Shown here: positions 12,101-22,910 of the stretch, in pieces
Layout of the letters: each line of letters opens with the position of its first letter
How positions within the stretch are numbered: the stretch's first letter is position 1
Source: Larix kaempferi
Lineage: Eukaryota > Streptophyta > Pinopsida > Pinales > Pinaceae
Assembly: GCA_027924585.1 (NCBI GenBank)
Contig: BSBM01000809.1
Coordinates: forward strand, 823,001-887,000
Direction: 5' to 3'
DNA length: 64,000 nt
The notes under the pieces: model-generated
What the model was told of the DNA's origin: nothing
The model's database searches: none
The model's input: the letters and a program-made list of their open reading frames with translations, nothing else
Program-made: the position numbers and the translations under genes

Positions 12101-12383
12101 TTGTAAAAGCACTCGTTGCATCACCCCTGCTTCCACTGCCATCTCTGTGAATTTGTCCACATTCATGGAGTAACATCCAATTATATGGGAAGCGTAGTAA
12201 GGAATATACACACTCCAGTCCCTTCTTGATCAAACATTCCTTGCACTCCATGACGCCCAACTTTGGGAATTTTGGATCACTGGGCTCTAGCATTGCTATA
12301 TTGCACACCCCGCTCATCACCAGCACTTGCCCCTGCTCGTTCCTGGATGGAATTTTCTTGAAGTATTTGGTGATGGAAGCATG
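12101..12383 (-). pseudogene. single frameshifted exon resembling a plant ARM-repeat protein
   Basis: The only host-gene-like coding trace I recognise. On the minus strand a T-rich tract and an AG at about 12,384 (acceptor-like) precede an open frame from 12,383. It reads ITKYFKKIP, NEQGQVLVMSGVCNIAML, EPSDPKFPKLGVMECKECL. Near AAGAAGGG (about 12,226) the frame shifts by one base and continues YIPYYASHIIGCYSMNVDKF, then AVEAGVMQRVLLQ. The exon ends at 12,101 in front of a donor-like GTAATA. CNIA and IPYYASHIIG with SMN fit a plant family of armadillo-repeat proteins as I remember it, where such motifs precede an AVEAGV helix. That is recall, not a search. With one frameshift and no recognisable neighbouring exon it is probably a captured or relic fragment; a working intron-rich gene is less likely. 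Confidence 0.55.
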
Positions 12384-12389
12384 CTACTT

Positions 12390-13957
12390 GACAGGATTAA
12401 AAAATAAAAAAATATATATATTCAAACTTTAGATATCACATAGTTTTATTAATATCATAATTAAGAACAATATGGATTAATACTAAAAACCGGACACAAT
12501 AGTTGAGGATTAATAAAATAAAATAATAAAACCAATATCGTATTATAAAATTGCTAAACCTTATTTGGTGCTTATGATGTGTGTATGTACCAATGCAATT
12601 ACTGCTTAAAGATGCATTGACATGAGTTTTGTTACATAAAAAGAAAAATGCGGAAACTCCCTATTTCCGATCCTAGAAGGGAATAAAAAAAGGCAGAAAC
12701 TGCTATTGGAAGGGAATAAGAAAAAAAAACAAAAGGAAATCAACAAAAAACAGGAAACTGTGTCCAACTTTCCATGCATGAATGATAGGAAACTTAAAAA
12801 AAAAATTGGTTAATTTTTTTAATCTTCATTTTCATGGTATGGGACCAATCATGTTTTAAAGAAATTCATATAGAAATTAAAATAAAACTTTGGCTGCACT
12901 TTAAACATGTTAGATATTAAATGTACTTCCATGAAAATAATGAAAAAAACTGAAAACAATAGTCTCTACCTACGACAAGGACTAATAAAATAACAATGCA
13001 TGCAAGGAAAAACATTTTATAGGTCAACCTAGGGTTAGCTAGCCTTGAACTAGGAATAAAGAAAAATGCATGTTTCTTGGTTATTGGTTATGACACATTT
13101 AGGTGTGACACATTGTTGGAAAAAATCTATTATAAGCCAACTTTGTGTTAGTTACTATTAAGCTAAAGAGTAAGTTATATTTTTTGAAGATTTAATTTTA
13201 ATAAATCTATAAAGAGGAGTTATAGGTTTCAGATATTGTTTACATGTGAGCATTTTATTAATTTTGGATGAGAGGTTGTTTTTTATCATCTATATTATTA
13301 CTCTCTTTTATGTTAGCATTGAAGGAAGTGAGAAAGCTTTTTATAGCACAATGTGTATGAGATGAAGATTAGTGAAACAACAATAATAAAAAGAAGAATA
13401 AGAATAACATTTACGTATACTTTATATCTTAATTTCAAAGTGAGGTGCACTTTACAACTTGATATGGATGAGACATGTAAAATGGTATGACATATAAATG
13501 TTTTTATCCACTTATTGTTTGAAATTATGATGATTTGGTCTTCTTAAAATGTGTTTAAAATTTATATGGGAAAAAAATTAAATGCACAAAATTTCCATCA
13601 ATTAAATAAAACTATAACTTTCAACAAAATTCATGATAAATTTTAAAAACTTTTGAATTTCTTCATTTTTAATGGAAAAATTGTTTAGTTTCTCCATTTT
13701 TTAACTTCATTTTTTTAACATAAATAGATAACATTTATATTATAAAGAGGTTGTGGAAAACCCAAACAAACTAAACTTAAAAAAAGTTAAAAATTTATTC
13801 AAAATTGCTCGTTCAAGCTGAAGTGGCATATATAGTGCTTCAAATAACATAATAGAATTCTATGGCCCGAGTCCTTCCTATCATATATAAAATTATATTG
13901 CAAAATAAATTGTTAAAGTAACCATAAACAACTAAAGAACATGAGCAAACATATTAC
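12390..13957. other. AT-rich stretch without recognised gene
   Basis: No coding signal. About 13,120-13,320 resembles 23,160-23,400: both contain ATTTTATTAATTTT followed by GAGGTTGTT and similar flanks, so it belongs to a diverged interspersed repeat. Confidence 0.45.
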
Positions 13958-14385
13958 CCAAATGTATGCATTGAGTGTGCCTCCTCCATGGACACATCAT
14001 CATGCTCCATACCATGAACATATTGAAAGCTTGGCTACTCTGCTAATGCCACAACTGTCTATTGCATTGTTTCCTCCTCACTATCCTTATCTTTCATTGA
14101 ACTAGTGGAGATAATTTGATGACCTATAATAGATTGTGTACCTCTAGCAAAGTCCGAGATAATATTGTATTGCATTTATGAGTCATTTGCAAGCTTCTCA
14201 TGCTTCAAATTATACTCTTTCACAACTACTTCCATATATTCTTGATTTTTTCTTTCTTTTCCATTTGGATACTTAAGTACTCAATTGTTTGCAGCTCATT
14301 CCCTCCAATTAACTATTCGTCATTCTCAGTATTTTTCTTTTTCTTTTTGTATCTCATCAATACCTTCTCCCCCATTCTATCTGGA
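13958..14385 (-). pseudogene. degraded coding-like sequence, unidentified
   Basis: One minus-strand frame reads like protein over about 100 codons with four in-frame stops and a probable upstream frameshift. Lys/Glu-rich EYLSIQMEKKEK is followed by YMEVVVKEYNLKHEKLANDS, then SMKDKDSEEETMQ and FQYVHGMEHDD. Three of the stops are one base from a Gln codon, as expected for a decayed gene. The helical, charged composition suggests a coiled coil. I do not recognise the family. The plus-strand frame over 14,200-14,442 is the pyrimidine-rich complement and not a gene. It could be chance, but two independent stretches in one register make that less likely. Confidence 0.3.
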
Positions 14386-15489
14386 GCTATAAGGCTGAGC
14401 CATATTAGTGGACTAAACATAAAACCCCAAACTAGCTCATGAACTAAAGACTAAATAAAGCCCAGGAGTCAGTCAAACCTAGTTTAAAATACCCCCAACA
14501 AAGGACCTATTCAACCGTGTAATTCTCAGTCCTTTGTAATGTATTGAGAGGCTCTGCTGACTTTAATTCAACCAATAAACCATAAACCAGACCAAAACAA
14601 TAATAACTTATGGGAGGGAAAACACCATACCTCTAAGAGCTTGTTGTGATGAGAACACACCTTAACATAATACTTAATTTACCCATTGCAACCACCACTG
14701 AAACAAATTTCCAGTAACCCAAGCCTACCTTTGTCACTACTAAATGTTGCTTCTTCATGGATGTTCTCTCAGAGAAAAATCGTTTAGTCCCTCCTGAGCT
14801 CATCCTTCACTGATATTGCTTCTCACAACTAAAGACTCCAAGCCATTAGATATCCCACCTTTGATAGAAGATTGACTTACATGGGCCATAAATTTCACCA
14901 TGTTGTGGATTGAATTACAAGGAGCAAGGGTCAAGAGGCATAGGGGATATTTGGTTCTCCCTTGTGTGAGTCTTTAAGAGTGAAATGACTTGAATGAGAG
15001 TCAATACTACAACGATTCCAAGTGTTGTCTTTACTTCCTAATCCATGAACAAAGTTGCTAATGTGGTTTCAATTCTTAATATATACCATCTTGATCCAAT
15101 TAGGGGAGTCAAAATATTTTAAGGGGGTCCCCATTTTTAACTAGGACCCCCTTGTCCAAGTAGATGGCTTCATTTTCCTTTCAATATGCTAATCCATTAC
15201 TGTTTCTTCACACATGAAAAAAATTAATTCCTCCTATTGTTTCCATAATTCCAAGTATTCTTTGAAATGTTTTGTAAAACAAAGTCTCCTCTTTAAGCTT
15301 CCTCTTTCTAGCTTGATTGATGACAAAGAGGGAGTTACTTGGAATCATGACTTTGTTCATCTAGTTCACATGTAATGGAATTGATCCAAGGTAAAAGGCA
15401 TGCATTTTTTTCTCAATTATTTGAAGTGATTCCTAATCCTTGAGAAGTTGACTTCTATATTTCCTTCGGATCATTTAAGAATGCCACAC
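14386..15489. other. stretch without recognised gene
   Basis: No convincing ORF, RNA gene or element end seen. Confidence 0.4.
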
Positions 15490-15604
15490 TTATACCCCTA
15501 TTTTTTGACTTACTCCATTATTAAACATCTAGACAAATATTAATGGAGTAACCATACATGTTAGAAACACATATTATAATCTAACCTGAGGTTATTTAGC
15601 CTTG
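15490..15604 (+). repeat. left half of interspersed repeat R, cut by LINE L1
   Basis: Contains CTTACTCCATTATTAAACA, a central stretch and AATATTAATGGAGTAA, which pair as a hairpin (ACTCCATTA / TAATGGAGT), then ATATTATAATCTAACCTGAG and the 15-bp GGTTATTTAGCCTTG at 15590-15604. The continuation of this repeat lies at 22,507 onward, beyond LINE L1. Confidence 0.7.
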
Positions 15605-15623
15605 TCATTTGTGGAAGGAAAAA

Positions 15624-16433
15624 GGAATGGCCATAAAACTGGATTTCTCCAATGATTTTGATAGGATGCAGCATCATTTCATTTACATGGTTTTGGAAAA
15701 TTTTGGTTTCTCCCCTCTCTTTATAAATGGATTCATGCTTGCATCGGGAAACCATGGATAGCCCTTTTAGTTAATGGAAGACCAACCTCCTTTTTTCAAG
15801 CCTACAGGGGTTTAAGAAAAGGTTTCCCTTTGTCCACCTTTATTTATACTCTGATTGTTGAAAATCTTAGCATGAGTCTAAATAGACAAAGAGATGTAGG
15901 ATCCCTGCCACAGATTATAAATAGCATGAAGAGTCAAATTCGCCAATCATGCCTAGTTTGAAGATGAGACAAATTTCCTAGGAAGTGCCTCTAAATCAAA
16001 TGCTAGGAAGTTTACGTACACTTTAGATCAATTTTTGAATGCCTTCGATGACCTTCTCAAAACAAGAAAAAGTAATATATATGGATGGAATTGCTATCAA
16101 AGGATTTTGCGCACAGTTTCCAGAATTTTGGGGTTTAACAGTCAAAGTGCTTGGACTTATTTTAAGTATCTTGGCATTCCAATATGCTTAAACAAAAGTA
16201 GATCTATGGATTGGCAAGTTACAATTTGGAAAATCAAAGCCAAAATCCAGTCATGGGGAATTCGATGGCTCAATCTTGCAGGTAAAATCACTCTCATCAA
16301 ATTTGTGCCTTCTTCCCTTCCAATTTATATGTGTTCTGCTTTGCCTACCCCTTCAATTGTTATGGATAATATTAGTAAGCGAATCCACAGATTCCTTTTG
16401 CAAGGAGGGAAAACTAGTCACACAAATTCCACC
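15624..16433 (+). pseudogene. LINE L1 reverse transcriptase (partial)
   Basis: RNA-dependent DNA polymerase of a plant LINE, starting within the palm. Motif A reads AIKLDFSNDFDRM, followed by QHHFIYMVLENFGFSPLFI. A frameshift near 15,728 leads to PWIALLVNGRPTSFFQAYRG and motif B LRKGFPLS. The catalytic motif C, normally FADD, is FEDE here (about 15,961), so the active site is lost. The thumb side is open at 16,035-16,433 with KYLGIPICLNKSR, WDWQVTIWKIKAK-like sequence, LNLAGKITLIKFV and FLLQGG. The upstream endonuclease and ORF1 are missing through 5' truncation. Confidence 0.88.
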
Positions 16434-17627
16434 TAATCAAATGGGAGATTGTCAAATGTCCAAAAGAAAAAAAGGGGGAGCAGGGATCAGGGAGCCCCAA
16501 TTAATGAACAAGGAAATGGGTGCTAATATACTTTGGAGACTAGTTTCTGGAGGAAAAGAGTAGTGGAAAGAAATATTATGTAGAAAATATCTTATAAAGT
16601 CGAGACTCAGATGCCTAGTTGGTGAATTGCAAGGAAAGGGAACAAGCATATGGAATTTGTGTAAATCAATGGGCTCTTTGGTAAAAGAACACCTATATTG
16701 GATTCCTAGAAATGAGAAATGTATCGATATGTAGGATGACATGATTTTGGGCTAATTCCCCCTCTCATCAAAGCAGGGTCTTCAAGAAATCCGTGAATGG
16801 CTTGGAACCAAAGGATACAATTCTTTGTTTGTTCTCTCAGATTGGAAGGAGTCTAGATTATGGAATGGTTGGAAGTAGATTGAGGTGTTGGACCATCTAA
16901 GCTATGATTTACATCTCCTCCTTGCATGTATTCAATGGATGGCCCCTTCACACTTAATCCCGAAAAGGAATTAAGAGGATGGGGAAATCTTGGAAGATAC
17001 TTAATTAAAGAATGTTATGGGAAGCTCTTGAGCAAACTTCCCTCCCCACCTTATTCTCATATATGGAAGAAATTTTGGATCAATGAAAACCTGCCAAAAA
17101 TAAAATCCTTCATATGGATCCTGGCTCACAACCAAATCTTCATAGCAGATAATCTCAAGAGAAAAGGGATAGCAAGACCATCATGGTGCATTCTTTGTAA
17201 AGAAAGCGAGGAAAACTATAAGCACTTTTTCCTTGATTGCAAATTCACTCACAAGATTTGGTCTTACCTTCTTCAAGATCTAAACCCTCATTTTATTCTC
17301 CAATCCCACCTATGTGGATTTTTTAATAAATGGCAAGCCTTCTATACTGGGTCATTTTTTGGTAAGCTTAGTCTTAGTAAGGTTTGGAATTCCCTCCTAA
17401 AAAATGTTTGTTAGAAAGTTTGGTTAACTCGAAATAAAGTTATTTTTGAAGACAGGGATGCTAATCCAAGTAGAACAGTTGTTCAGGCCAAGAACCTCAT
17501 GATGGAATATTTGAAGGCATTCAGAATGAAAGAGATGGGAAATGAGTCTCTCATTGAAAGAGAGTCTAAATGGATTCAAAGTTTGACATATTAGAGTTCC
17601 CTTTAGTCCAAAAGTATACATCCTCAA
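16434..17627 (+). pseudogene. LINE L1 region after RT with zinc-binding domain
   Basis: Continues the polyprotein. KKGGAGIREPQLMNKEMG and ILWRLVSGGKE form the conserved block after RT in plant LINEs, then scattered stops. The zinc-binding reverse transcriptase domain is open at 16,926-17,414: IWKKFWINENLPKIKSFIW, then CILCKESEENYKHFFLDC, giving the Cys-x2-Cys...His...Cys arrangement, and HKIWSYLL. After a stop at 17,415 the frame goes on VWLTRNKVIFEDRDA to about 17,627. Confidence 0.85.
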
Positions 17628-17708
17628 CCTCCTTGTTCCAGCTGTATATTAGATCTCGAGCCTTCCAAATTTGAGGAATGGAGAGGGAAACAATCATGCT
17701 TATCCTTT

Positions 17709-18247
17709 TTCTTTGATGGAGATTCAAAAGGTAATCCATGGGAGGCAGGTGCGGGGGGAGGGTGGGGGGGATTTTGGAGTCCGGTGGGAAATTGTTGAAA
17801 TCCTAAGTATGGGTTCTAGGACGTAGCAGAACCAACAATCAAGTTGAGTGGTTGACGCTACTTCAAGGAGTGGATATCTTAGTTTCTCTTGATTTCTCAA
17901 AAGCTCATATATTTGGTGATTCCATGGTCGTTATCTACAAAATGTGAAAATGCATGAAAGGTAAAGATCCAAATATCGAGAAGTATTCAAAGGAGAATCC
18001 AAATTTTCTTCTCTAATTCAACATCTCTATTTCATATCAGGCAAAGAAACAATAAAAAAGATGATGCCTTGGAAAATCAAGGTGCAAGATTGTCACAGGG
18101 ATGGATTGTGTTAGATCAACAATCCCCTCAAAGGAAGTGGATCCTATGCCTTTAAAACATAGGCTAGAAGGTGTAGTGCACATTCCAAAAGGGTGCATTA
18201 AAGTTCTCAAGGAGGTCGATTTTGGTGGCGAAAGAAGGCTTGATAAG
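17709..18247 (+). pseudogene. LINE L1 RNase H and start of post-RNase H region
   Basis: RNase H of the plant LINE type. FFDGDSKGNPWEAGAG is the first motif, with the first Asp present. After frameshifts come SLDFSKAHIFGDSMVV, containing the GDS motif, and DDALENQGARLSQGW. It continues past the usual end of RNase H with PMPLKHRLEGVVHIPKG and VLKEVDFGGERRL up to the copia K insertion at 18,247. L2 and L3 also have coding-like sequence after RNase H. Confidence 0.78.
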
Positions 18248-18883
18248 AGTGAAATTCTATGTCGCAGTAGATCTAAGAGCTGATGGATACCTCACAAAGA
18301 AATAATGAGAAAAAAATCAGAATAAGAGTGAAAAATGCAATAAAAAAAGGAGAAGAATAATAATGCGGCAGAACTCAGATAGGAGCAAAATAATATCACA
18401 TGTTCCAATAATCAGTATAATAAACAATGATGTTACAAGAGAGAGAATTCGAATCATGCAGGAGAATTCGAACCTTAGTTGGTCTAGCATAAGGATTATC
18501 ACCACTGGAGTGCTCCAAAAGACTCAAAGTCAACTGAAATGAACCTAAACCTAGTTAACTAACTAACGAGGGCACAATAGTGAGTCTGTCATGCATGCTA
18601 GACATAAAAGGGTGCATGAGGCCACAATCAGTGGCAGCCGGAGCTCTAACCCCCCACAAGAGTCACGTAAATCAGGTGGATTGCACCATAACACTCAGTA
18701 GGTTCCTATAAAATAGGGAACTGACTGAAGTGGTCCTAAAATGATGCATGTAGGGCTCAGAAGGTGGTATATGGATCCTGGATGACATCTGCACACCACT
18801 AGGGGGGAAATGACATCATCAACAACTAGGAAAAATAAATAATGCTAGGTAGGACAAGGATGGAGTATTGAAATATCCTAACA
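18248..18883 (-). repeat. 3' LTR of copia K (636 bp)
   Basis: On the plus strand it starts AGTGAAATT, where the partner LTR has TGTGAAATT (terminal TG lost), and ends CCTAACA. It is nearly identical by eye to 21,329-21,984. The C-run at 18,884-18,890 beside it is the complement of the polypurine tract, AAGGGGGGG on the element strand. Confidence 0.92.
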
Positions 18884-19069
18884 CCCCCCCTTAATCCATA
18901 CTTTTGCATCATGGGCCCTGGTTACTAAGACCAAAGGTCACCCATACAATCAAATAAATGATAAAAATAAAGAACTGTCCATGAACCAAGGAAATGGGGA
19001 AAAAACTCATGGGAAAAATACCCCCCCCTCAAAAAAGAACAGCAGTAGGGAACCCAAAGAACCTTCATA

Positions 19070-20053
19070 CTAAGAAGAGAAGGAAAAAAATTTCCTCAAT
19101 GAAAGCCTTTGCAAAAATATTGGCAAGCTGCTCCTTTGTAGGATAGCAATGCAAGTGCTAGATCTGGATCTGCTCCTTTGATGTGCCTCCCATTGTGTAG
19201 AAGTTTTATTTTCCAAAACAAGTCTTTCAGGAACCCTTCTTGCTACTAGAGCGAATGGCTCATTGTGGTCCAAATCATGAACCTTTGAGTACCTTTTGTC
19301 AGACAACCGAGATTGTTGCATGGTTGTAGATCCCCCATGGCAAGTCTCTCCAAGAGATTATGGATCAAACCCCACCATCATACAGCACCTCTCCGAGAGA
19401 AGTGGATCTGCATGACATAGTGCAAGTTTTGCATGATACTGAGATCTGGTGGTTCTATGGTCAGATGGATCCCCAACTGTGTTCCCAAAAACTACAAGGA
19501 CTTTGTGAGCCCATATTGGCCTTGGACATGGATTGAGAGCATGTGTTGTATTTGGATTTGAATCTGAATCTTCTTGAACTTTATTCTCAACATCAAGATC
19601 TTGATCCTCATCTTCATTAGAAGAGGAATCACTTTGATCTTCATCAGATCCAATGGGGTAGGAAGAGAGTATGACAAAAAATGTGAGAATTCATATGCCT
19701 TGGAGGCATGGTTTGCAAACCCTTTCGCTATAATATTCCCAGTGGAGATCTCTAAAATATCAACCGTGTCAAGACCAAAGACCACTTTCTTCGATGAACT
19801 TGTGTTGAGTGATCTGATATACATACAACAAATTTGACGACAGCGAAGGCACAAATAGAACATTCTTGAACTTGCCATGCTCCATATGTATTGTTCCCAT
19901 CCCTTCAGTAGAGATCTGAGAGTTGTCTCCCATGTGAATAATCGGACCATCTTTGAGATCTAGAGAAGAAAATGATTCTCTGGAGGCAACCATGTGGTTG
20001 GAGGCTCCTGAATCTATGAGGAGGGCTTGTGATTTCGAAAATATAGCCTTCAA
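19070..20053 (-). pseudogene. pol: copia K protease, pre-integrase region and fused tail
   Basis: Reading leftward, the aspartic protease is at 20,053-19,769: ALLIDSGASNHMV contains the catalytic D-S-G, followed by GMGTIHMEHGKFKNVLFVP and SSNLLYVYQIT. The pre-integrase region follows (KKVVFGLDTVDILEISTGNI, ANHASKAYEFSHFL). It is joined directly to the acidic linker SDEDQSDSSSNEDEDQDL and the hinge PRPIWAHKVLVVFGNTVGD, so the integrase core is missing. After further stops the frame near 19,140-19,080 reads CYPTKEQLANIFAKAF, the end of copia RNase H, so reverse transcriptase is also deleted. No activity is possible from this copy. Confidence 0.85.
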
Positions 20054-20991
20054 TGAATGGCGTCTCTCATGACCGTCAGATGCAATTCCAGTTTCAATCT
20101 CTCTTGCACCTTTGGGAGGGAAATGTTGTGATGTTCAAAAAGCTTGGTCAACTGATCAATCTTCTTTTGCATGCAAGGTCTCTCTGGGTGGTTTCCTTTC
20201 TTGCAATAGGAACACTTGGATTTCTCAAATCCCTTCTGTTTTTCCTTCTTAGAGCTGGAGGATCCTTCTGATGGGCTTGAATTGGCATTCATCTTGGGTT
20301 CAGATGGCCTCTTGTCCTTGCCTTTGTGCCTCCCTTTCCCATTCACACTTTTTGCTTCTCCAACCATAAGAGCTTGATATTTGGAGGCCTTCATGGCACC
20401 CATCTAGATCAACTTGTCTTGTTCTTGGATGAGAGATTCAGTGAAAACTTCTAAGGAGGGCATATTCCAATCAATGGATTGAAATTCGCCTAGAATGGAA
20501 GGTAGAGACAAAGATGGAGAACTCAGGACCTAGCTTGCTCAGAATGGATAACACCAACTGCTCATCCTTCTTCTCAATGCCACACTGCTTGCATTGCATA
20601 ACCAGACATTTGAATTTTGAAAATAATTGCTGAATGGTCTCAAAACTGCTCAGTTGTAGAGCAATCAACTCATTTTCCAAAATATGGCCTCTTAGCTCAT
20701 ATTGTTTTCCAAAGAGGGTCTCTAACTTCAACCATAACTCTTTTGGAGTCTTAAATCCTTGATGTGGAAGAGTAGATCTTTGGAAATATGAATACACATG
20801 AAACCAAATGCTTCATCCAATCTATTCAGATACTTGGTTTCCTCCACAGCTGAATTTGGTTCGGGATCCTTTCCCATTGTCACCCTGTACAATGATATGT
20901 TTCGCAATACCATCTACATATCATCCCTCCAATCAAGATAATTGAAGGGTTTCAGGATTCTAGGAGATAGAGGAGAGTTCGAATTGTCCAT
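20050..20991 (-). pseudogene. gag: copia K gag
   Basis: Capsid-type Gag of a copia element. ATG at 20,991 starts MDNSNSPLSPRILKPFNYLD and WRDDM, then a TAG that probably replaced Trp. It continues MVLRNISLYRVTMG and NRLDEAFGFMCIHISKDL, changes frame near 20,760, and reads TPKELWLKLETLFGKQYELR, LQLSSFETIQQLFSKFKCLV and LVLSILSKLGPEF, the usual UBN2-type gag core. After another break the C-terminal part (20,403-20,050) has Lys/Ser-rich linker sequence and the zinc knuckle CSYCKKGNHPERPC. Domain order and length match a normal copia gag apart from the breaks. Confidence 0.88.
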
Positions 20992-21315
20992 TACAACTGC
21001 TGGAGCGAATACAAGGTGAAACTGCTACTATTGCAGAAAAAACGGTTGCAACTGCAAAAAACTGTTGTAATCGCAGAAAACTACTGTTGCACTAAAAAAA
21101 CTTGAATAACCTGCAAAAAATATCAAGAATGGAGGTATACTACTACTGAGCATTGCTTTAGGACAGTAGGAACTTTTATTCGGATCCTTCACACCTGGCT
21201 TGACCTCATTGGATTTCTCCAATGAATTCAATGCAATGGCAATAGGATTTGCTGTGGAAATCCAGAGGCTTCTGGTGTACAATTAAAAGCAGTTGTTCAA
21301 CCTGTTCGCTCAAAA

Positions 21316-21328
21316 GGCTCTGATACCA
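21316..21328 (-). other. primer-binding site of copia K
   Basis: The minus strand reads TGGTATCAGAGCC, directly abutting the 5' LTR. This is the classic copia site complementary to initiator tRNA-Met. Confidence 0.92.
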
Positions 21329-21984
21329 TGTGAAATTATATGTCACAACAGATATAAGAGTTGATGGATACCTCAAAAAGAAAGAATGAGCAGAAAATTA
21401 GAACAAGAGTGAAAAATGTAGTAAAAACAGAAGAAGAATAATAATGCAGCAGAACTCAAATAGGAGCATAATAATATCACATGTTCCAATAATCCGTATA
21501 ATAAACAATGATGTTACAATGGATATAATTCAAATCATGCAGGAGAACTCGAACCTCAGTTGGTCTAGCATAGGGATTATCATCACTGGAGTGCTCCAGA
21601 AGACTCAAATTCAACTGAACTGAACCTAAACCTAGTTAACTAAAGTCATAATTAGTTAACTAACTAATGAGGACGCAATAGTGAGTCTGTCATGCATGCC
21701 AGTCAGAAAAGGGTGCATGAGGCCACAATCAGTGGCATCTGGAGCTCTAACCCCCGACAAGAGTCAGGTAACTTAGGTGGACTGCACCGGAACACTCAGT
21801 AGGTTCCTATAAAATAGGGAACTGACTAAAGTGGTCCTAAAATGATGCATGCAGGGATCAGAAGGTGGTAAATGGATCCTGGATGACATCTGCACACCAC
21901 TAGGGGGAAAATGACATCATCAACAACTAGGAAAAATAAATAATGCTAGGTAGGACAAGGATGGAGTATTGAAATATCCTAACA
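21329..21984 (-). repeat. 5' LTR of copia K (656 bp)
   Basis: On the plus strand it runs from TGTGAAATT to CCTAACA, followed by target duplication ATAAG. It is about 20 bp longer than the 3' LTR because of a short duplication around AGTTAACTAA near 21,636-21,665. Confidence 0.92.
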
Positions 21985-21989
21985 ATAAG

Positions 21990-22506
21990 GGGCATGTCTC
22001 TCTTGTTGGATGTTCCGGAGGTGCTATGGGAATTAATACGGGCTCATATGAACTCATTTACACCCCTTGAAGATTGTAGGATTACACAAGCGAACCCACG
22101 ACCCTGGATCTTGGGAAAGATATGGAGGACTCCTGCTTGAGTTCATTCGACATGAGTAATGAATTGGAGGAGTGCAATGAAGGTTATTTGATTTCTCTGG
22201 CGTCTCACAGTTCTGAGTCTTTATGTTCCTAGCTTGCTCAGAAAATTGATTTGCAGGGCTCTCACACCAAAGGGAACCACCGTCAAATTGGTATCCTGCT
22301 CGGAGGACAATATGTTTGAATCTATAGTGTAAATAGGATTGTAATGGATAGGTAAATTGTAGAACTTCCTCTCATAAATATAGAGCCAAATTCCATATGG
22401 GATCAGTTCTAATAATTTTTCTTTTTAACAAGTTCTATGGACTTATGTAATAGCTTGTTGGAAACAACATTATAATATAAATTCTCCCAGTTTATGTTTA
22501 AAAAAA
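21990..22506 (+). pseudogene. LINE L1 3' part beyond copia K
   Basis: Resumes the LINE after the copia insertion. The first part still reads as protein (MSLLLDVPEVLWELIRAHMN, TPLEDCRITQANPRPWIL), extending the post-RNase H region, then becomes stop-rich. It ends with TTTATGTTTA and an A-run just before the target duplication. Function of this extension is unknown. Confidence 0.65.
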
Positions 22507-22910
22507 GATTATTTAACCTTGAATTGGGACTTGAGATATCATTTTTTTTAAGGTAAACCCACACCTACACCCCTATTTTTTAACTTACTCCATTATTAAA
22601 CAAAAACATATTATAAGCTAACCTAAAGTTATTTAGCATTAAACCAGGACCTACCTACACCCCTACTTTTTAACTTGATCCATTATTAAACAAAAACATA
22701 TTATAAGCTAACCTAAAGTTATTTAGCATTGAACCATGACTTGAGTTATCATTTTTTAAAATAAACCCCACACCTACATCCTTATTTTTTAACTTACTCC
22801 ATTATTGAACCCATATTTTTTAACTTATTCCATTATTAAACATTTTGACAAATATTAATGGAGTAACAATACAGAAAAACATATTATAAGCTAATCTAAG
22901 GTGGGTCCAT
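22507..22910 (+). repeat. right half of repeat R and further R units
   Basis: Starts with GATTATTTAACCTTG, matching the target of L1, then GGACTTGAGATATCATTTTT. TTTTTAACTT(A/G)(C/A)TCCATTATTAAAC recurs near 22,566, 22,668 and 22,785, and a diverged copy lies near 22,817. ACATATTATAAGCTAACCTA recurs at about 22,606, 22,696 and 22,876. The hairpin CCATTATTAAACA...TATTAATGG seen at 15,510 is present at about 22,830-22,865. Confidence 0.75.

Larger units (their letters stand above)
18248..21984 (-). mobile_element. Ty1/copia element K, internally deleted, with both LTRs
   Basis: 3,737-bp LTR retrotransposon on the minus strand, flanked by ATAAG at 18243-18247 and 21985-21989. It keeps gag, protease, the pre-integrase region, the hinge after integrase and the tail of RNase H, but lacks the integrase core and reverse transcriptase, so it is non-autonomous. 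Inserted in LINE L1, hence younger than it. Confidence 0.93.
15605..22506 (+). mobile_element. LINE L1, 5'-truncated, interrupted by copia element K
   Basis: Non-LTR retrotransposon fragment. It begins abruptly inside the reverse transcriptase and ends with a short A-run (22,500-22,506). It lies between GGTTATTTAGCCTTG (15590-15604) and GATTATTTAACCTTG (22507-22521), a slightly diverged 15-bp target duplication in repeat R, as expected for LINE insertion. Removing copia K (18,248-21,984 plus one ATAAG) leaves about 3.2 kb. All domains are broken. Confidence 0.85.

Noticed and set aside
14200-14442. 80-codon hydrophobic plus-strand ORF
   Set aside because: Pyrimidine-rich complement of a Lys/Glu-rich minus-strand frame; no start context or family.
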